NCBI GenBank assembly: GCA_030674185.1
Contig: CM060312.1
Span: forward strand, 68,266,737-68,330,736
From: Monoplex corrugatus
Taxonomy: Eukaryota > Mollusca > Gastropoda > Littorinimorpha > Ranellidae
Direction of reading: 5' to 3'
DNA length: 64,000 nt
Part shown: positions 24,791 through 34,816 of the stretch, one piece after another
How the letters are laid out: every line of letters begins with the position of its first letter
How positions within the stretch are numbered: position 1 is the stretch's first letter
The notes under the pieces: generated by a model
Database searches by the model: none
What the model saw: the letters and a program-made list of their open reading frames with translations, nothing else
What the model was told of the DNA's origin: nothing
Made by a program: the position numbers and the translations under genes

Positions 24791-24858
24791 GCTCTGGTTC
24801 CTGTTTGCTTGAACGCAGGTAGTCACACTTGTTTTGGATTGCTAAGTGCATGTTTTGG

Positions 24859-24867
<9 letters not shown>

Positions 24868-24896
<29 letters not shown>

Positions 24897-25000
24897 TGAG
24901 AGAGAGGGTGGAAGATGCGCTTGCGGCAACAAGGGATAGATACATATGAAGGGCCTTGATCGCCAACGCCATGTGGCAGGGCACTTGATGATGATGATGA
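24868..25000 (+). pseudogene. YADD-type LINE, extreme 3' end
   Basis: After a CT tract (24869-24895), the frame reads RVEDALAATRDRYI, stop, RALIANAMWQGT, then stop and (GAT)n. This is the same C-terminus as at 7.9 kb and 55.7 kb. The stop again replaces the Trp after ATRDR. Confidence 0.75.
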
Positions 25001-25007
25001 TGATGAT

Positions 25008-25283
25008 GTTTTGGCCAGCAATTTCATTTGCTGTAAAGCGGATTGAGCACGTATCCAGACTGTTGGATGTTGAATACATGGACTGGCCCGAAAAATCACC
25101 AGATGTAAACGTGGTCGAACTGGCGAGAAAAGTCGTTGATAGAGTCGTGCTGATAGTGAACCAGACTTGTTCCCTGGATTCGCTCAAGACAGAGGCCAGA
25201 ATTCCCCAATACAGCGTCTGGCATCATTGTTTGTTGTACGAGGAGGCTATATTTCAACAGATATCAGCTAATATGTATTGATA
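25008..25283 (+). pseudogene. Tc1/mariner transposase C-terminal relic
   Basis: Open frame to TGA at 25279-25281 with MDWPEKSPDVNVVELARKVV, matching the Tc1/mariner signature (W-P-x-x-S-P-D-x-N-x-x-E) that carries the third acidic residue of the DDE catalytic triad. It is preceded by a HxxxLLDxxxxD-like segment and followed by LKTEARIPQ, resembling the usual C-terminal EW..IPQ region. The first two catalytic Asp regions and the terminal inverted repeats are absent. It abuts the LINE tail, so the LINE copy interrupted or joined it. Confidence 0.75.
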
Positions 25284-25415
25284 GTTCACCGTGGGCAGCA
25301 TTAGCTCCAGTTCCTTAATCTCTGTCGACCTTCCTGTGTTTTTGGCAGTATGTTTGGGGTTTGTTCTGGTTAGAATTTTTCAGACTTCTGTTTGAGAGAA
25401 TAATACTACCTGTTA

Positions 25416-25416
25416 C

Positions 25417-25449
<33 letters not shown>

Positions 25450-25678
25450 GGGAGGGAAATAGACAGACAGATTGTATGTATGTATGTATGTATATGTATG
25501 TATGTGTGTATATACATTTATATTATGTACGTATATGTGTCTTTTGCTGTGCTGTCAGATTCGGTGTACGAATTTATTTATTCTTACCCGTTCACCTAAC
25601 AGAATGTGCGTATGTGTGCGCGCGCGAGAGAGAGAGAGAGATAGAGAGCAAGAGAGAAAGGAAGAGAGAGTGGAGTAG

Positions 25679-25733
<55 letters not shown>

Positions 25734-25983
25734 GCGTATGTATGTATGTGTATGCATATGTATGTATGTATGTATATGTATGTATGTATGAATATATGTG
25801 TATGTGTATATACTATGTACTTATGTGTCTCTTTTTCTATACTCTCAGACTCAATGTACGATTTTTTTTCTTACCAGTTCACCTAACAGAATGTACGTGT
25901 GTAAGGGATGTATGTATGTATGTATGTATGTATGTATGTATGTATGTATGTGTGTGTGTGTATGTATGGTGTGTGTGTGTCTG

Positions 25984-26043
<60 letters not shown>

Positions 26044-26050
26044 TGTGTTC
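25416..26050. repeat. Cluster of microsatellites (ACAG, TATG, GA, TA, TG)
   Basis: (ACAG)n about 25424-25448; (TATG)n 25475-25512; GA about 25622-25670; TA 25683-25724; TATG 25724-25800; TATG 25911-25950; TG 25951-26047. A 50-60 bp non-repeat segment with TACGTATATGTGTCTTTT-like sequence occurs twice (about 25526 and 25813), followed by TTCACCTAACAGAATGT both times (25591, 25878). The microsatellite cluster therefore contains a roughly 290-bp direct duplication. Confidence 0.85.
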
Positions 26051-27360
26051 TTGAATGTGTGTTCGGAAAAGAGGATCAGGATCATTTTATGCTTTACATC
26101 ATGGACCAGGACTATACCACTCACCGAGCATTATGCCAGGACACGAGAGGTGGAGGGCTTGGAAAGAGGGGGCTAGGGTGAGGAGTGATTGGGGAATAGA
26201 CGTTCTGGGATATGATCTGTCGGTTGCATTCCATCAGTCGGAAGCCACCAGGTGCCAAGCAGATGCCTTTAAGTCTGGCATCATCTTCACTCTTTCAATA
26301 GCATTTCCTCGTCGTTTCTTCCTTGTCCAATTTTCCCCCACCCCCTGTTTTGTTCTGTTTCTCCCTTCTGGACGACGTTCAGACCGGATGTGTGCCACAC
26401 GTAAACGGCTGGTTTTTGATTGGCTGTTTGTCCGGGCCTTCCTCTATTACGTCATGACTTGTCTGTCAAACGTCGACGAGATATTACGAAGCACAAACAT
26501 GTGTTCCCAAAAGAAAAACGGAATAAAGAAGGAAAGAAAACAAAAGTCAGCAAGCAGTGTTGAAATATGTCAGGGCGCTTTTGCCAAGAATGATGATGAC
26601 TTGAGATAGTCTCTGAAGTGAGATAGTCTCTGAAGTTGTGTGCTCCTGATCATATTTTGGTGAAACTTTTCAAAGCACTCCACTTGAGCATCCATACATT
26701 TTCGAAGTGTGTCTACCCAACCAAGAAATTCATTTTGAAATGGGTATTGGGAATACGTAAAAGACATCGATAACCAGCACTTCCAATGGCAGACCTGTTT
26801 TGAGAACGGCAACTTGCAAGACACTTTTTCAGATAGCGGAGGAGAAGGAAATCACCTGGTACCAGTGTCAGAGAGGATATGACATAGTCTCATTGTTCTC
26901 TTCCATCTGGTACTTTCGCACGATCTTTTACTTGTGAGAAGGTGCCTTTTCAAGAAGAAATTGATGCCTCTTGGTCAGTTTCCTGCTGGTATTGTTTGTT
27001 TGTTTGTTTGTTTGATTCTTTGTTTGTTTGTTTTTATATAGAAGGGGTTCACCTTAGACATGACACACTCTTCGAAATGTCTACCAATGCTATATGGAGT
27101 TTACACATGCCTCTGGATAATGATTCCGTTTGTTTTGACATTAAACGGAACATTCTCTTCTGAGCGATTTCGTCGAGTGGTTTGGAGTGCATTTTCACCT
27201 TCTAATGTGCATTTATGTTGTCGTTTGTTTGTTTGTTTGTTTATGTTGTTCCTTTTGTTTTGTTTTTGTTTTTGTTTTTTTCCTAATCTCTGTCGAGGAT
27301 GCAACTCGAAGCTCAGTCTTCAGTTTGTTTCCATTTAGCCGTTGTTTCCCCTCTCTCCCC
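26051..27360. other. No supported gene
   Basis: Contains a 184-codon ATG frame starting inside the TG tract (26055-26609) and smaller ones. I recognise no domain. A TTTG-rich stretch lies at 26996-27035. Confidence 0.55.
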
Positions 27361-27362
27361 AC

Positions 27363-27436
<74 letters not shown>

Positions 27437-27485
27437 GTCTCTCTCTCTCTCTGTCTGTCTCTGTCTGTCTCTCTCTGTCTCTCTG

Positions 27486-27545
<60 letters not shown>
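27361..27545. repeat. (CT)n microsatellite with GTCT interruptions
   Basis: About 185 bp of CT with TCTGTC variants in the middle third. Confidence 0.97.
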
Positions 27546-27599
27546 GTTAACGTCTTTCTCTTCTAGTCTCTCTTTCTTTGTCTTTTTCTATCTATCCAC

Positions 27600-28110
27600 C
27601 TGTTTCGGGAGGTGTCAATTGGAGTTTGTTCAAGAGGGTTTCATCGCGCTCGGACAATTTCATATGTGCTCTACTCAAATCTGCCAACAGTTATGTGGCA
27701 GACTCCCTAAGCCTGCGCAAAACCCCATGCGCTGGCAAGGTGTCAAGTGGAGATAAAGCTAGCTGCGAGTCTGCCAGTCTGCACATAGCTGGAAAGCCAG
27801 GCGTGGCGGCGGAGTTAGGCTGTCTCTAACAGGGGATGAAAATGTGCATTCTTTAAAAGAAGTAGACAGAACTGTAAAGAAATGAACAATATCCAGTTAA
27901 TGCATAAACGTGACTAGAAGGACCTCGTAATCAGGATGGAAACTAATTCACGTTTACTTCGTTAGTTATAATTGTTAATATGTATGTTACCCAGTGTGTA
28001 GGGTTTCGATGCAAACGTATGATATCTTCCATGAGTATTTTGGTTGCATTTGCAAGGAATATTCAATGCAGCACACATGGAATCTGTGTTATCGTGTTCA
28101 GCAACCTGAA
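27600..28110 (+). repeat. Duplication block E, copy 1
   Basis: Matches 54290-54640: AATTGGAGTTTGTTCAAGAG against AGTTTGAAGTCTTTCAAGAC; TC(A/G)GACAATT(T/G)CATATG(T/C)GCTC; AAATCTGCCA(A/G)CA; and (A/T)GGCAGACTCCCT(A/G)A. A weaker match continues beyond the copy-2 AC tract (TTGCAAGGAATATTCAAT against TTAAGGAAATACAATTAC). It is the last of the collinear blocks. Confidence 0.65.
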
Positions 28111-28269
28111 ACTGGAAATAAAATCATTACTGTTTCTATTTGAAAATCAAAAGGCTAGGAGGCGGGTTTATAAGAACGATTTTTATTGTGGCCTTATTAT
28201 ATTGTTATGAAGATGAACGTATAGAATAATCGGCTGTGAGTTAAGCAGTCGGATATTTCCTTGGAGAAA

Positions 28270-28407
28270 GTGTCCTCTACGCCACAGGCGGTTGTGAAAC
28301 ATGCTGTCATTCTACAGACAGTAAGTTTTGGCGGAAGAGGGTGTTGTCCTCTACGCCACAGACGATTGTGAAACTTCATCCTATGCTCTCATTCCATTGA
28401 CAGTAAC
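28270..28407. repeat. Two-copy tandem duplication, about 70 bp
   Basis: TGTCCTCTACGCCACAG(G/A)CG followed by TTGTGAAAC and GACAGTAA occurs at 28271 and 28345. The second copy carries about 9 extra bases. Confidence 0.8.
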
Positions 28408-28837
28408 TTGGTTGAAAAAGTTCCTGGGTTTGTTTTGTTTTGTTTTGGGGTGTGTTGTTTTGTTTTGTTTTGTTTTTTGGGAGATGAGGGTTAAGATGCC
28501 TGACAGGTGGATGCCACTGTTACAAACTTTAGAAAATCCTTGGACATTTTAACCCGTATGTGTCTGTAATATATTTCTAAACGTAGATACATCAGTCTGC
28601 GACAAAATCAAATAAGGAAACCAATGAATAATGCAGCATGATGTTCTTTACCCAATAGCTAACTGGCTTTTTGATATCGTTTTTTTGTGATTGTGGCCAT
28701 GAAAATAGGCCATACCCTGGTGAACTGGTGAGGCTTAGGTCTCTTTTGAACGGGTTATATTGATTTAGATAAGGCTTACTCGATAGAAACCGTGCAATGC
28801 TTTCAAACGTTATAAAATATAATGTATATAATTATAT
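28408..28837. other. No gene seen
   Basis: TTTTG-rich at 28425-28475; otherwise unremarkable. Confidence 0.6.
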
Positions 28838-28898
28838 ATATGTATGTATGTATATGTGTGTGTGTCTGTGTGTGTGTGTGTGCATAATATATATATAT

Positions 28899-28929
<31 letters not shown>

Positions 28930-29014
28930 TACATCCATCCATCCATCCATCCATCCATATACATACATACATACATACATACATACATACATACATACAT
29001 ACATAAAACATACA

Positions 29015-29045
<31 letters not shown>

Positions 29046-29062
29046 CATACTACATATATATA
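28838..29062. repeat. Microsatellite cluster (TATG, TG, GA, CATC, CATA)
   Basis: Successive short tracts including (CATC)n 28932-28957 and (CATA)n 28958-29050 with slips. Confidence 0.95.
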
Positions 29063-29179
29063 TATCCATATTCAACTGATTTTTGTTTAAACGTAACATC
29101 GCTTTAAATTGTTCAAATGGGTATCATGTTTTGTATAATAAAGAAATGACGCCAGAATTGTTCAAGCTGTTATAGGTCT

Positions 29180-29960
29180 CTTTAACACTAGAAACGTCAC
29201 ATCAGTGTCACAGGTTATGACAGATATGTGATCGCAATCTTTTTTTATTTATTTATTTTTTAATGAAAGCAGTATATACTTTTCAGGAAATCAGACAAAT
29301 CCCAACGGACAAAACTGTTTATATTTATTTATTTATTTATTTACTTGGCATAAAATTCTGCGTTTCTGGTTGAAGGGCAGTCGTAGTCGATCATATGATT
29401 GTACAGTAAAAAAGAAAAGAAAAAAAAAGAAAGAAAAAAAAAAGTGGGGCAGAAAGACTCATTATGAAAAACATCTACCGGCATATGGAGAAGTCCTATC
29501 CCCTTCACCCTTCACGTCCTACCTTTCATACAGAGAGGAGAAAGGAAGATGGAAAATCAATAGTACCCAGCAGCAGCTGCATCCTCCCCTTATGCAAACA
29601 GTGGACACACATCCATCAGCCTGTCAGGAATATACATGTGTTCTTCTTGTCCCCTCTGCCTCCTGTTTATGCGTTGACCCCGTTCTTACGAATGCATGCA
29701 AAAAATGTAACAATCACAGAAGGGGACAACCCACTCGCTAGAATCACAGTTCCATCATGCTTGCCTCGGCTTGTGCTATGTATTTGTGTGTGTGTCTGTG
29801 TGTGTGCGTGCGTGCGTGCATGTGTGTTGTTGTTGTTGTTGTTTTTAAACCTGAGCCAGTTTTTGTTTCCTGTGAAAAAAAATTCAGTAATTCGTCCCAT
29901 AAATCAAAATAAAGTTTGTTTTTTTCTAATATATGGCTTATCAATAAATGTATTCAATAA
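29180..29960 (+). repeat. Duplication block D, copy 2
   Basis: Partner of 2680-3250. In addition to the shared landmarks, copy 2 has gained an A-rich stretch (29407-29445), TTTA repeats (29320-29342) and a TG tract (29785-29828). Downstream CCATAAATCAAAATAAAG parallels CCATTAAATCAAAAGACG in copy 1. Confidence 0.6.
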
Positions 29961-30405
29961 AACAGTAAATGTGACATTATAAATTGTGTACTTGTCTGAC
30001 TGTTATCATTAAAGGCATTATCTTTATACCAAATGAATAAATAGAAATAGTTTTGTCCGTTATCAGAAGTGAATGTGGGCTGACAACCGAAATAAAACGT
30101 CAGACATACGAGACGGGACTTAACACAACACTAAACCATGTCTGTGATAATTACTAGGCCGAGTTAGAGATATTTCCATAAAGAATATTCAGGACAATGT
30201 AAAAAATGCACACACACAGGACAGGACAATGGGTGATCCAAGAGTCTTATCAGTTACAATGCCATTTCTGAACTGTTTATAGTTCATACTTCGGACTTGT
30301 ATTGAGTTAAACCATCGCTTTTGCGATTTTGGTATGCTCAAAGTTATTAATTTGATTTTATATAGGAAGATATGAAGAATATTGTATATGTGTCATGACG
30401 AAAAA
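29961..30405. other. No gene seen
   Basis: No recognisable feature. Confidence 0.6.
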
Positions 30406-30409
30406 TGGA

Positions 30410-30616
<207 letters not shown>

Positions 30617-30689
30617 TTCACCCAATGCAATTTTCTAAATTTAAGACTAAGTACCTATGATGTATATTACTCATGGTGTATATGTGATC

Positions 30690-30820
30690 GTATATTGAGT
30701 CATTGTTGCATGCCGTGCTGTTGTGATGTTTACATTTCAAAGAAAAGAATCTTCCGAACAAAGGTGAGAAAAAAAAAAGTTAAATGACATCATAACCAAT
30801 TGTTTAATTGTATGACGTCA
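30690..30820 (+). repeat. Duplication block N, copy 2
   Basis: Partner of 4640-4790. Low but ordered similarity, ending in an A-run and AACCAATTGTTTAA. Confidence 0.4.
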
Positions 30821-31555
30821 CTGAAAAAATGTGATGTAACTAACTGTACGTCCGAAAATGGATGCTGTCATAGAGCAGTTCAGATGCTGTCTGCACAAGG
30901 TTTGAATCAAACTTGGAGACGGTCTGATCACAATTCACGCCGATTTGACAGCTTGTGTGTGGAGACAAGTGTGTGTGTCATGAAGGACAGTTTATCGCTG
31001 AACTGATTCTTTCAAACGGGGAAATTTTGGCTTAAAAGAAGTACAGATGTGAACGTCCACTTGGCCTGGAATGAGGAAACGTTATATAGCTTGTTAAGAG
31101 AGTAGTTGAAGAAGGTAGATCTGCGTACTTCACTTTGTGTTTTATATAGTACATACATGTACAGTTCAACGTATCCTGTGGTACGATCACGAGACGAGGA
31201 AAGTGGCTGCCATATGGATACCTCATGTTCTGACAGAAGAGCACTAAAAGTAGGAGAGTTCAGAGTTCTGATTGCATGAAATCTTTGCACCAGAGGGCTC
31301 CCAATGACTATTCAACGTGGTCACATGTGACGAAACGGGGATCACTTTCTATGAAATCTTGAACAAACCGTCCAAACAGATGTGGGTGGATACTAGTGAT
31401 TGAAGTCCATTTGTACCGAGACCTGGTTTTCAAAGCCGTGATAAACTTTTCTCCATTTTCTTCAACTCTGCTCTGGGCTCTCAGGCGGTCGATATTTTGC
31501 CCCCCAAAATATACTCTTACTGCTAGATATTTTGACATTATGATGTCATTTTAGT
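30821..31555. other. No supported gene
   Basis: Open frames of 68-92 codons on both strands without recognisable domains. Confidence 0.55.
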
Positions 31556-31559
31556 CAGG

Positions 31560-31835
31560 TTAGTCCTTTTCTCACACTGGACAAAGCAGCAGGGAAGTTT
31601 CAGTCTTTTTCTCCTAATTTTTGTATTTTGTTGTTTGTTTGTTTGTTTGTTTGATTGATTGTTTGTTTGTTTGTTTTGTTTATTTGTTTGTTTATTTGTT
31701 TATGATCTTACGCTTAACAAAAACCAGTTGGCCGAAAATTTGCGCCTGTCTTGTCTGGTTGTATTAAATATGCATTCTTATTCTTTTTTCGTGTTTTTTT
31801 CTGGTTTCTGCTAGATATTTTGTAAAAAGTGTTGT
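31560..31835 (+). repeat. Family J repeat, copy 2
   Basis: Direct-orientation partner of 24600-24790, with a (TTTG)n expansion at 31631-31700 that copy 1 lacks. It keeps the hairpin-like CCAGTTGGCCGAAAA near 31722 followed by TTTGCGCCTGTCTTGTCTGG. Confidence 0.75.
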
Positions 31836-32229
31836 GCCCAAAGTTGTATTGTCCATCCACGAGCAGCAGCCGAATGTGGAAATTAGCAAGATCTTCTTCT
31901 ATATGATAACTCAGTTGCTCGTAAAGCCAAGATCATTGTGACCTATTCACAGGATCAATCCATTGAAGTTCTTATTCACCAGTCCTGCGGTTCTGATTTA
32001 GTCCCGTGCGTTTCCTTTCTGAAGCAAAACTTTTCTGGCGAAAAATTTTCAAGAATCCAAGACTTGGGAAAAACAGCGAAACAGCTTGTACCATGTCTTA
32101 ATCAGTGTTTGAATCTTGGCTGACGAGGCTGAAACTCAGTGTGGAGAAAGGAAGAGTGTACTTCGAAGACATCTGAAAATTTCATTTACGTTGGATTTTC
32201 CATTTTTGTTTTTTGCGAAGTAAGTGACA
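31836..32229. other. No gene seen
   Basis: No recognisable feature; one 61-codon frame. Confidence 0.55.
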
Positions 32230-32483
32230 AAGCTTTTGGATTTGCCGTCTTACACATCATCATTATTTGCTTTGCCGCATGGCTTGAGCGACCATGACCC
32301 TCCACACAAACTCTATCTTATGTCGCTGCAAGTATATCTCCTACCCTTTTTGTCCCTACCCTCTCTGTGAAACAAATATTTTATCCCTAGATCTGCCTGA
32401 TGCTCTTCTTCCCCCGAGCTTTCTTGTTGTGACTAAATGCTCAAATTTCTCTTGCCTTATAAAATGTCTTGCCTTATAAAATG
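32230..32483 (-). pseudogene. YADD-type LINE relic, 3' part (left of the R2-like insertion)
   Basis: Nucleotide match to 55690-55905: CATCATCAT, CTTTGCCGCATGGC, GACCATGACC, then TGATGCTCTTCTTCCCCCGA, GCTTTCTTGTTGTGACTAA and TTATAAAATG. On the minus strand this is the C-terminal coding region and GAT-tailed 3' end. The relic is cut at about 32483 and resumes at 37121. A 17-bp direct duplication (TCTTGCCTTATAAAATG) lies at the cut, 32450-32483. Confidence 0.75.
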
Positions 32484-33107
32484 TCTTGCAAAGTAGCGCT
32501 AGCCCAAGGAAGGTATACATGGAGGCACAACCAAGTTCTGAAAGTGATCACAGATGTGGTTAGCGAAAAAACCATGAACCCAAACGCACCAATTGCTATG
32601 ACAACGTTCTACAAAGCAGGAGGGAAACAGGTCTGGCCCGAAAGGGCTATGACAACCAGCACATTGCCAAAGGGTCTTCTGGATGGAGCAGTCGACTGGG
32701 AGTGTACAGCAGACCTCCCAGAGTGGAGAAATTACCCAGATGTCATCAGCAAGACAGGCATGAGACCAGACATCGCTCTCCACTCTGACTCCTCGAAACA
32801 AGTGATTCTGATAGAACTCACTGTGCCTTACGAAAGCAGAATGGAAGAAGCACATATCTACAAGACCGAAAAATACGCCGGTCTTGCCAGCACCCTGAAG
32901 AAAGCAGGTCTGCGGGTCAAAATCTTCGCCATAGAGGTCGGGGCAAGAGGGTTTGTGGGCACCTCCGCTTATGATCTCATGAAACAACTCGCCATTTCTG
33001 GCAAGAAGAGGACTAGAGCCCTTAAAGCGATGGCAGAGGCAGCAGAAAGGAGCTCAAGCTGGATCTGGGCAAGGAGGAACCAAAAAAGTGAACTTCATAA
33101 GGATTAA
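32484..33107 (+). pseudogene. R2-like ORF, C-terminal restriction-like endonuclease only
   Basis: In frame with the element's ORF from CKVALAQGRYTW onward, through the nuclease motif (RPDIALHSDSSK, ILIELTVPYE, KTEKYAGL). It begins after the CCHC finger, of which only the last Cys remains. Two extra A late in the frame change the ending from NQK-stop to NQKSELHKD-stop. An ATG at 32469 in the flanking DNA happens to be in frame, but expression is not expected. Confidence 0.85.
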
Positions 33108-33124
33108 ATTCCCTACAGATGATG

Positions 33125-33219
33125 TGTGCCCCGTTAGCACATTGGTAAAACCGCGTACCGCAGTTCTGAAGCGCAGAATCGCCCAGGTTCGATCCCCGAC
33201 GTGGGAAAAAAAAAAAAAA
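33125..33219 (+). other. tRNA-like module plus A15 in the R2-like 3' UTR (truncated copy)
   Basis: GCCCCGTTAGCACATTGGTA (33129-33148) resembles a tRNA 5' end with A box, and GGTTCGATCC (33186-33195) is a B box. CGTGGG after it can pair with CCC-CG at the start if one base is bulged. Fifteen A follow at 33206-33220. The anticodon arm and T stem pair poorly, so it is a degenerate tRNA-like sequence and not a tRNA gene. An identical module lies at 36857-36966. Confidence 0.6.
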
Positions 33220-33607
33220 AGACAACAGCAGAAGGGCATCCAGGAGTCATGACCTGGATGTGGCCCGGCCCCCCGAGAGTGTAAGGAATTCAGGGCCGAA
33301 ACACTTGTCTAAAGGGGGTTACTTCTCTGAAGACCTTCTGTTGTCTAGCTCTCCCTAGAGTTTCTTTCTACCTGCACATGGTCAGTCCATTGACTTCCGG
33401 GAATAGTTCGGAGGACATTCGGGAAAGACCGAAGGACACTGGGAAAGACTAGATCTGCGGGCTTTTGTGGTTGGCTTCCCACCTTGCCTTTGATAACATG
33501 CCACGAGTTTTCCAAATGAAAAATGCTCCCAGGATTCACCGAAAGGGGGAGAGAATGATGAATCCATCGGCACTGACTCCATCACGACTGGAAACGCACA
33601 ACGGACC

Positions 33608-34816
33608 ATGATTAATGACCAGTTGGAATTTCCGTGTGCGTGTGGAAGGAGATTCACCACCAAACGCGGCATGAAGATCCACAGGACAAAAATGGGCTGT
33701 TTGAAGACACATACGAACCAGCAGCAGCGCACTGCGATAGCAGGTGAGACGTTGGATGACCAAGGCCAGGAATTAAACCATAGTGCCAAGGACATCCACG
33801 CTGACGGTTCTGATGCGGATTTTGCACAAGCTCTTAACGCCAAACGTGGAAAACTCAATTTGCCGCCTGCCGGTGCAAAAGAACAATGGGAGAAATTAGA
33901 TGAGGAACTTGTCCTTAAGCTGAATGCGCTAATAGGGAACAGTACGCTGGAACACAAACTTGACACATACGGAGACATCATATACTCTATCTGCAGGGAC
34001 ACTTATGGAGTGAAGCAGCCAAAGACAAGAACGCCTCCCCAGAAATCCAGAAGACAGCAACAGATGGAGAGCATCCGGAGGGAGAAAAGGAAGCTTAAAA
34101 AGCGAATGAAAACTGCCTCAGAATTCGAGAAGCAAGGGCTCCTGAAACTCTGGAAAGATCTGAAGGCCAAACACAATGCTCTCAGCAAAGTGGAATCAGC
34201 AAGGCGAAGAAAGAGCAAAAAGAAGAAGACTCAAGATCGTTTCTTCAAAGATCCCTTTGACTTTGCAAGAAAGCTGTTTGAACAACCCAAATCAGGGACT
34301 CTCACAGTGGGCAAGGAAACCCTAGAGCAGCATCTCAGGGAAACATATTCCGATTCTCAGCGCGAGGCACCACTTGAAATCCAAAATCTGGTTTGGCCTG
34401 CAGCGCTAGAAGGAAAATTCAATAACAAACCACCAACACTGGATGAAGTGAAGAACGTAGTAAAGAAAGCCAGAGCCAAGTCAGCACCTGGACCAAACGG
34501 AATACCATACCTGCTCTACAAGAAATGCCCAAAAGTGCTCGAGTGGCTCCACAAGATGATTCGATCAGCATGGAGGAACCAGAAGATCAGCGACCAATGG
34601 ATGAGAGCTGAAGGAGTGTACATTCCGAAGGAGCAGAACTCCAGCAGCATCAATCAGTTCAGGCCAATATCACTTCTGAACGTCGAGGGGAAAATCTTCT
34701 TCTCTGTTATGGCAGCAAGATTGACAAAATACCTGACTGAAAACAAGTATGTGGATATGTCATCCAAAAGGGAGGCATACCAGGAATGCCTGGATGCTTG
34801 GAACATGCCACGTTGA
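33608..34816 (+). CDS. R2-like ORF, N-terminal part (zinc finger to RT motif 2), frameshifted
   Basis: 402-codon frame from the ATG at 33608. Residues 10-31 form a CxC...H...C finger (CACGRRF, His25, Cys31), as in the N-terminal DNA-binding domains of RLE-type LINEs. A Lys/Arg-rich helical region follows (about 140-210). RT begins with KSAPGPNGIPYLLYKKCP (about residues 292-309) and FRPISLLNVEGKIFFSVMAARL (about 350-371). After about codon 382 (near 34757-34765) the frame turns to nonsense (SSKREAYQECLDAWNMPR, stop at 34814-34816), while the expected QKGGIPGMPGCLEH is readable one frame back. A one-base loss near 34760 explains it. No upstream in-frame ATG is needed. Confidence 0.85.
   Translation: MINDQLEFPCACGRRFTTKRGMKIHRTKMGCLKTHTNQQQRTAIAGETLDDQGQELNHSAKDIHADGSDADFAQALNAKRGKLNLPPAGAKEQWEKLDEELVLKLNALIGNSTLEHKLDTYGDIIYSICRDTYGVKQPKTRTPPQKSRRQQQMESIRREKRKLKKRMKTASEFEKQGLLKLWKDLKAKHNALSKVESARRRKSKKKKTQDRFFKDPFDFARKLFEQPKSGTLTVGKETLEQHLRETYSDSQREAPLEIQNLVWPAALEGKFNNKPPTLDEVKNVVKKARAKSAPGPNGIPYLLYKKCPKVLEWLHKMIRSAWRNQKISDQWMRAEGVYIPKEQNSSSINQFRPISLLNVEGKIFFSVMAARLTKYLTENKYVDMSSKREAYQECLDAWNMPR

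Larger units (their letters stand above)
32484..33374 (+). mobile_element. R2-like LINE, 5'-truncated copy
   Basis: Matches the last 889 bp of the full copy (36232-37120) apart from one substitution (CCTTACG against CCATACG) and two extra A near 33088. It starts exactly where six bases, TCTTGC, are shared by target and element (32484-32489), and ends in TTTCTACCTG at 33374, followed without a gap by the 5' end of the full copy. Head-to-tail order with the upstream member truncated is what template jumping during target-primed reverse transcription would leave. Confidence 0.9.

Noticed and set aside
26055..26609. 184-codon frame possibly an exon
   Set aside because: Its start lies in a TG tract, and the translation shows no domain or compositional sign of a real protein.
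33125..33205. Functional tRNA gene
   Set aside because: Anticodon and T arms do not pair properly, and the sequence is duplicated within the LINE 3' UTR. The same reasoning applies to the SINE heads at 6.2 and 18.0 kb.
34757..34770. Programmed -1 frameshift site
   Set aside because: No X-XXY-YYZ heptamer in the upstream frame and no obvious downstream pseudoknot; a 1-bp deletion is simpler.
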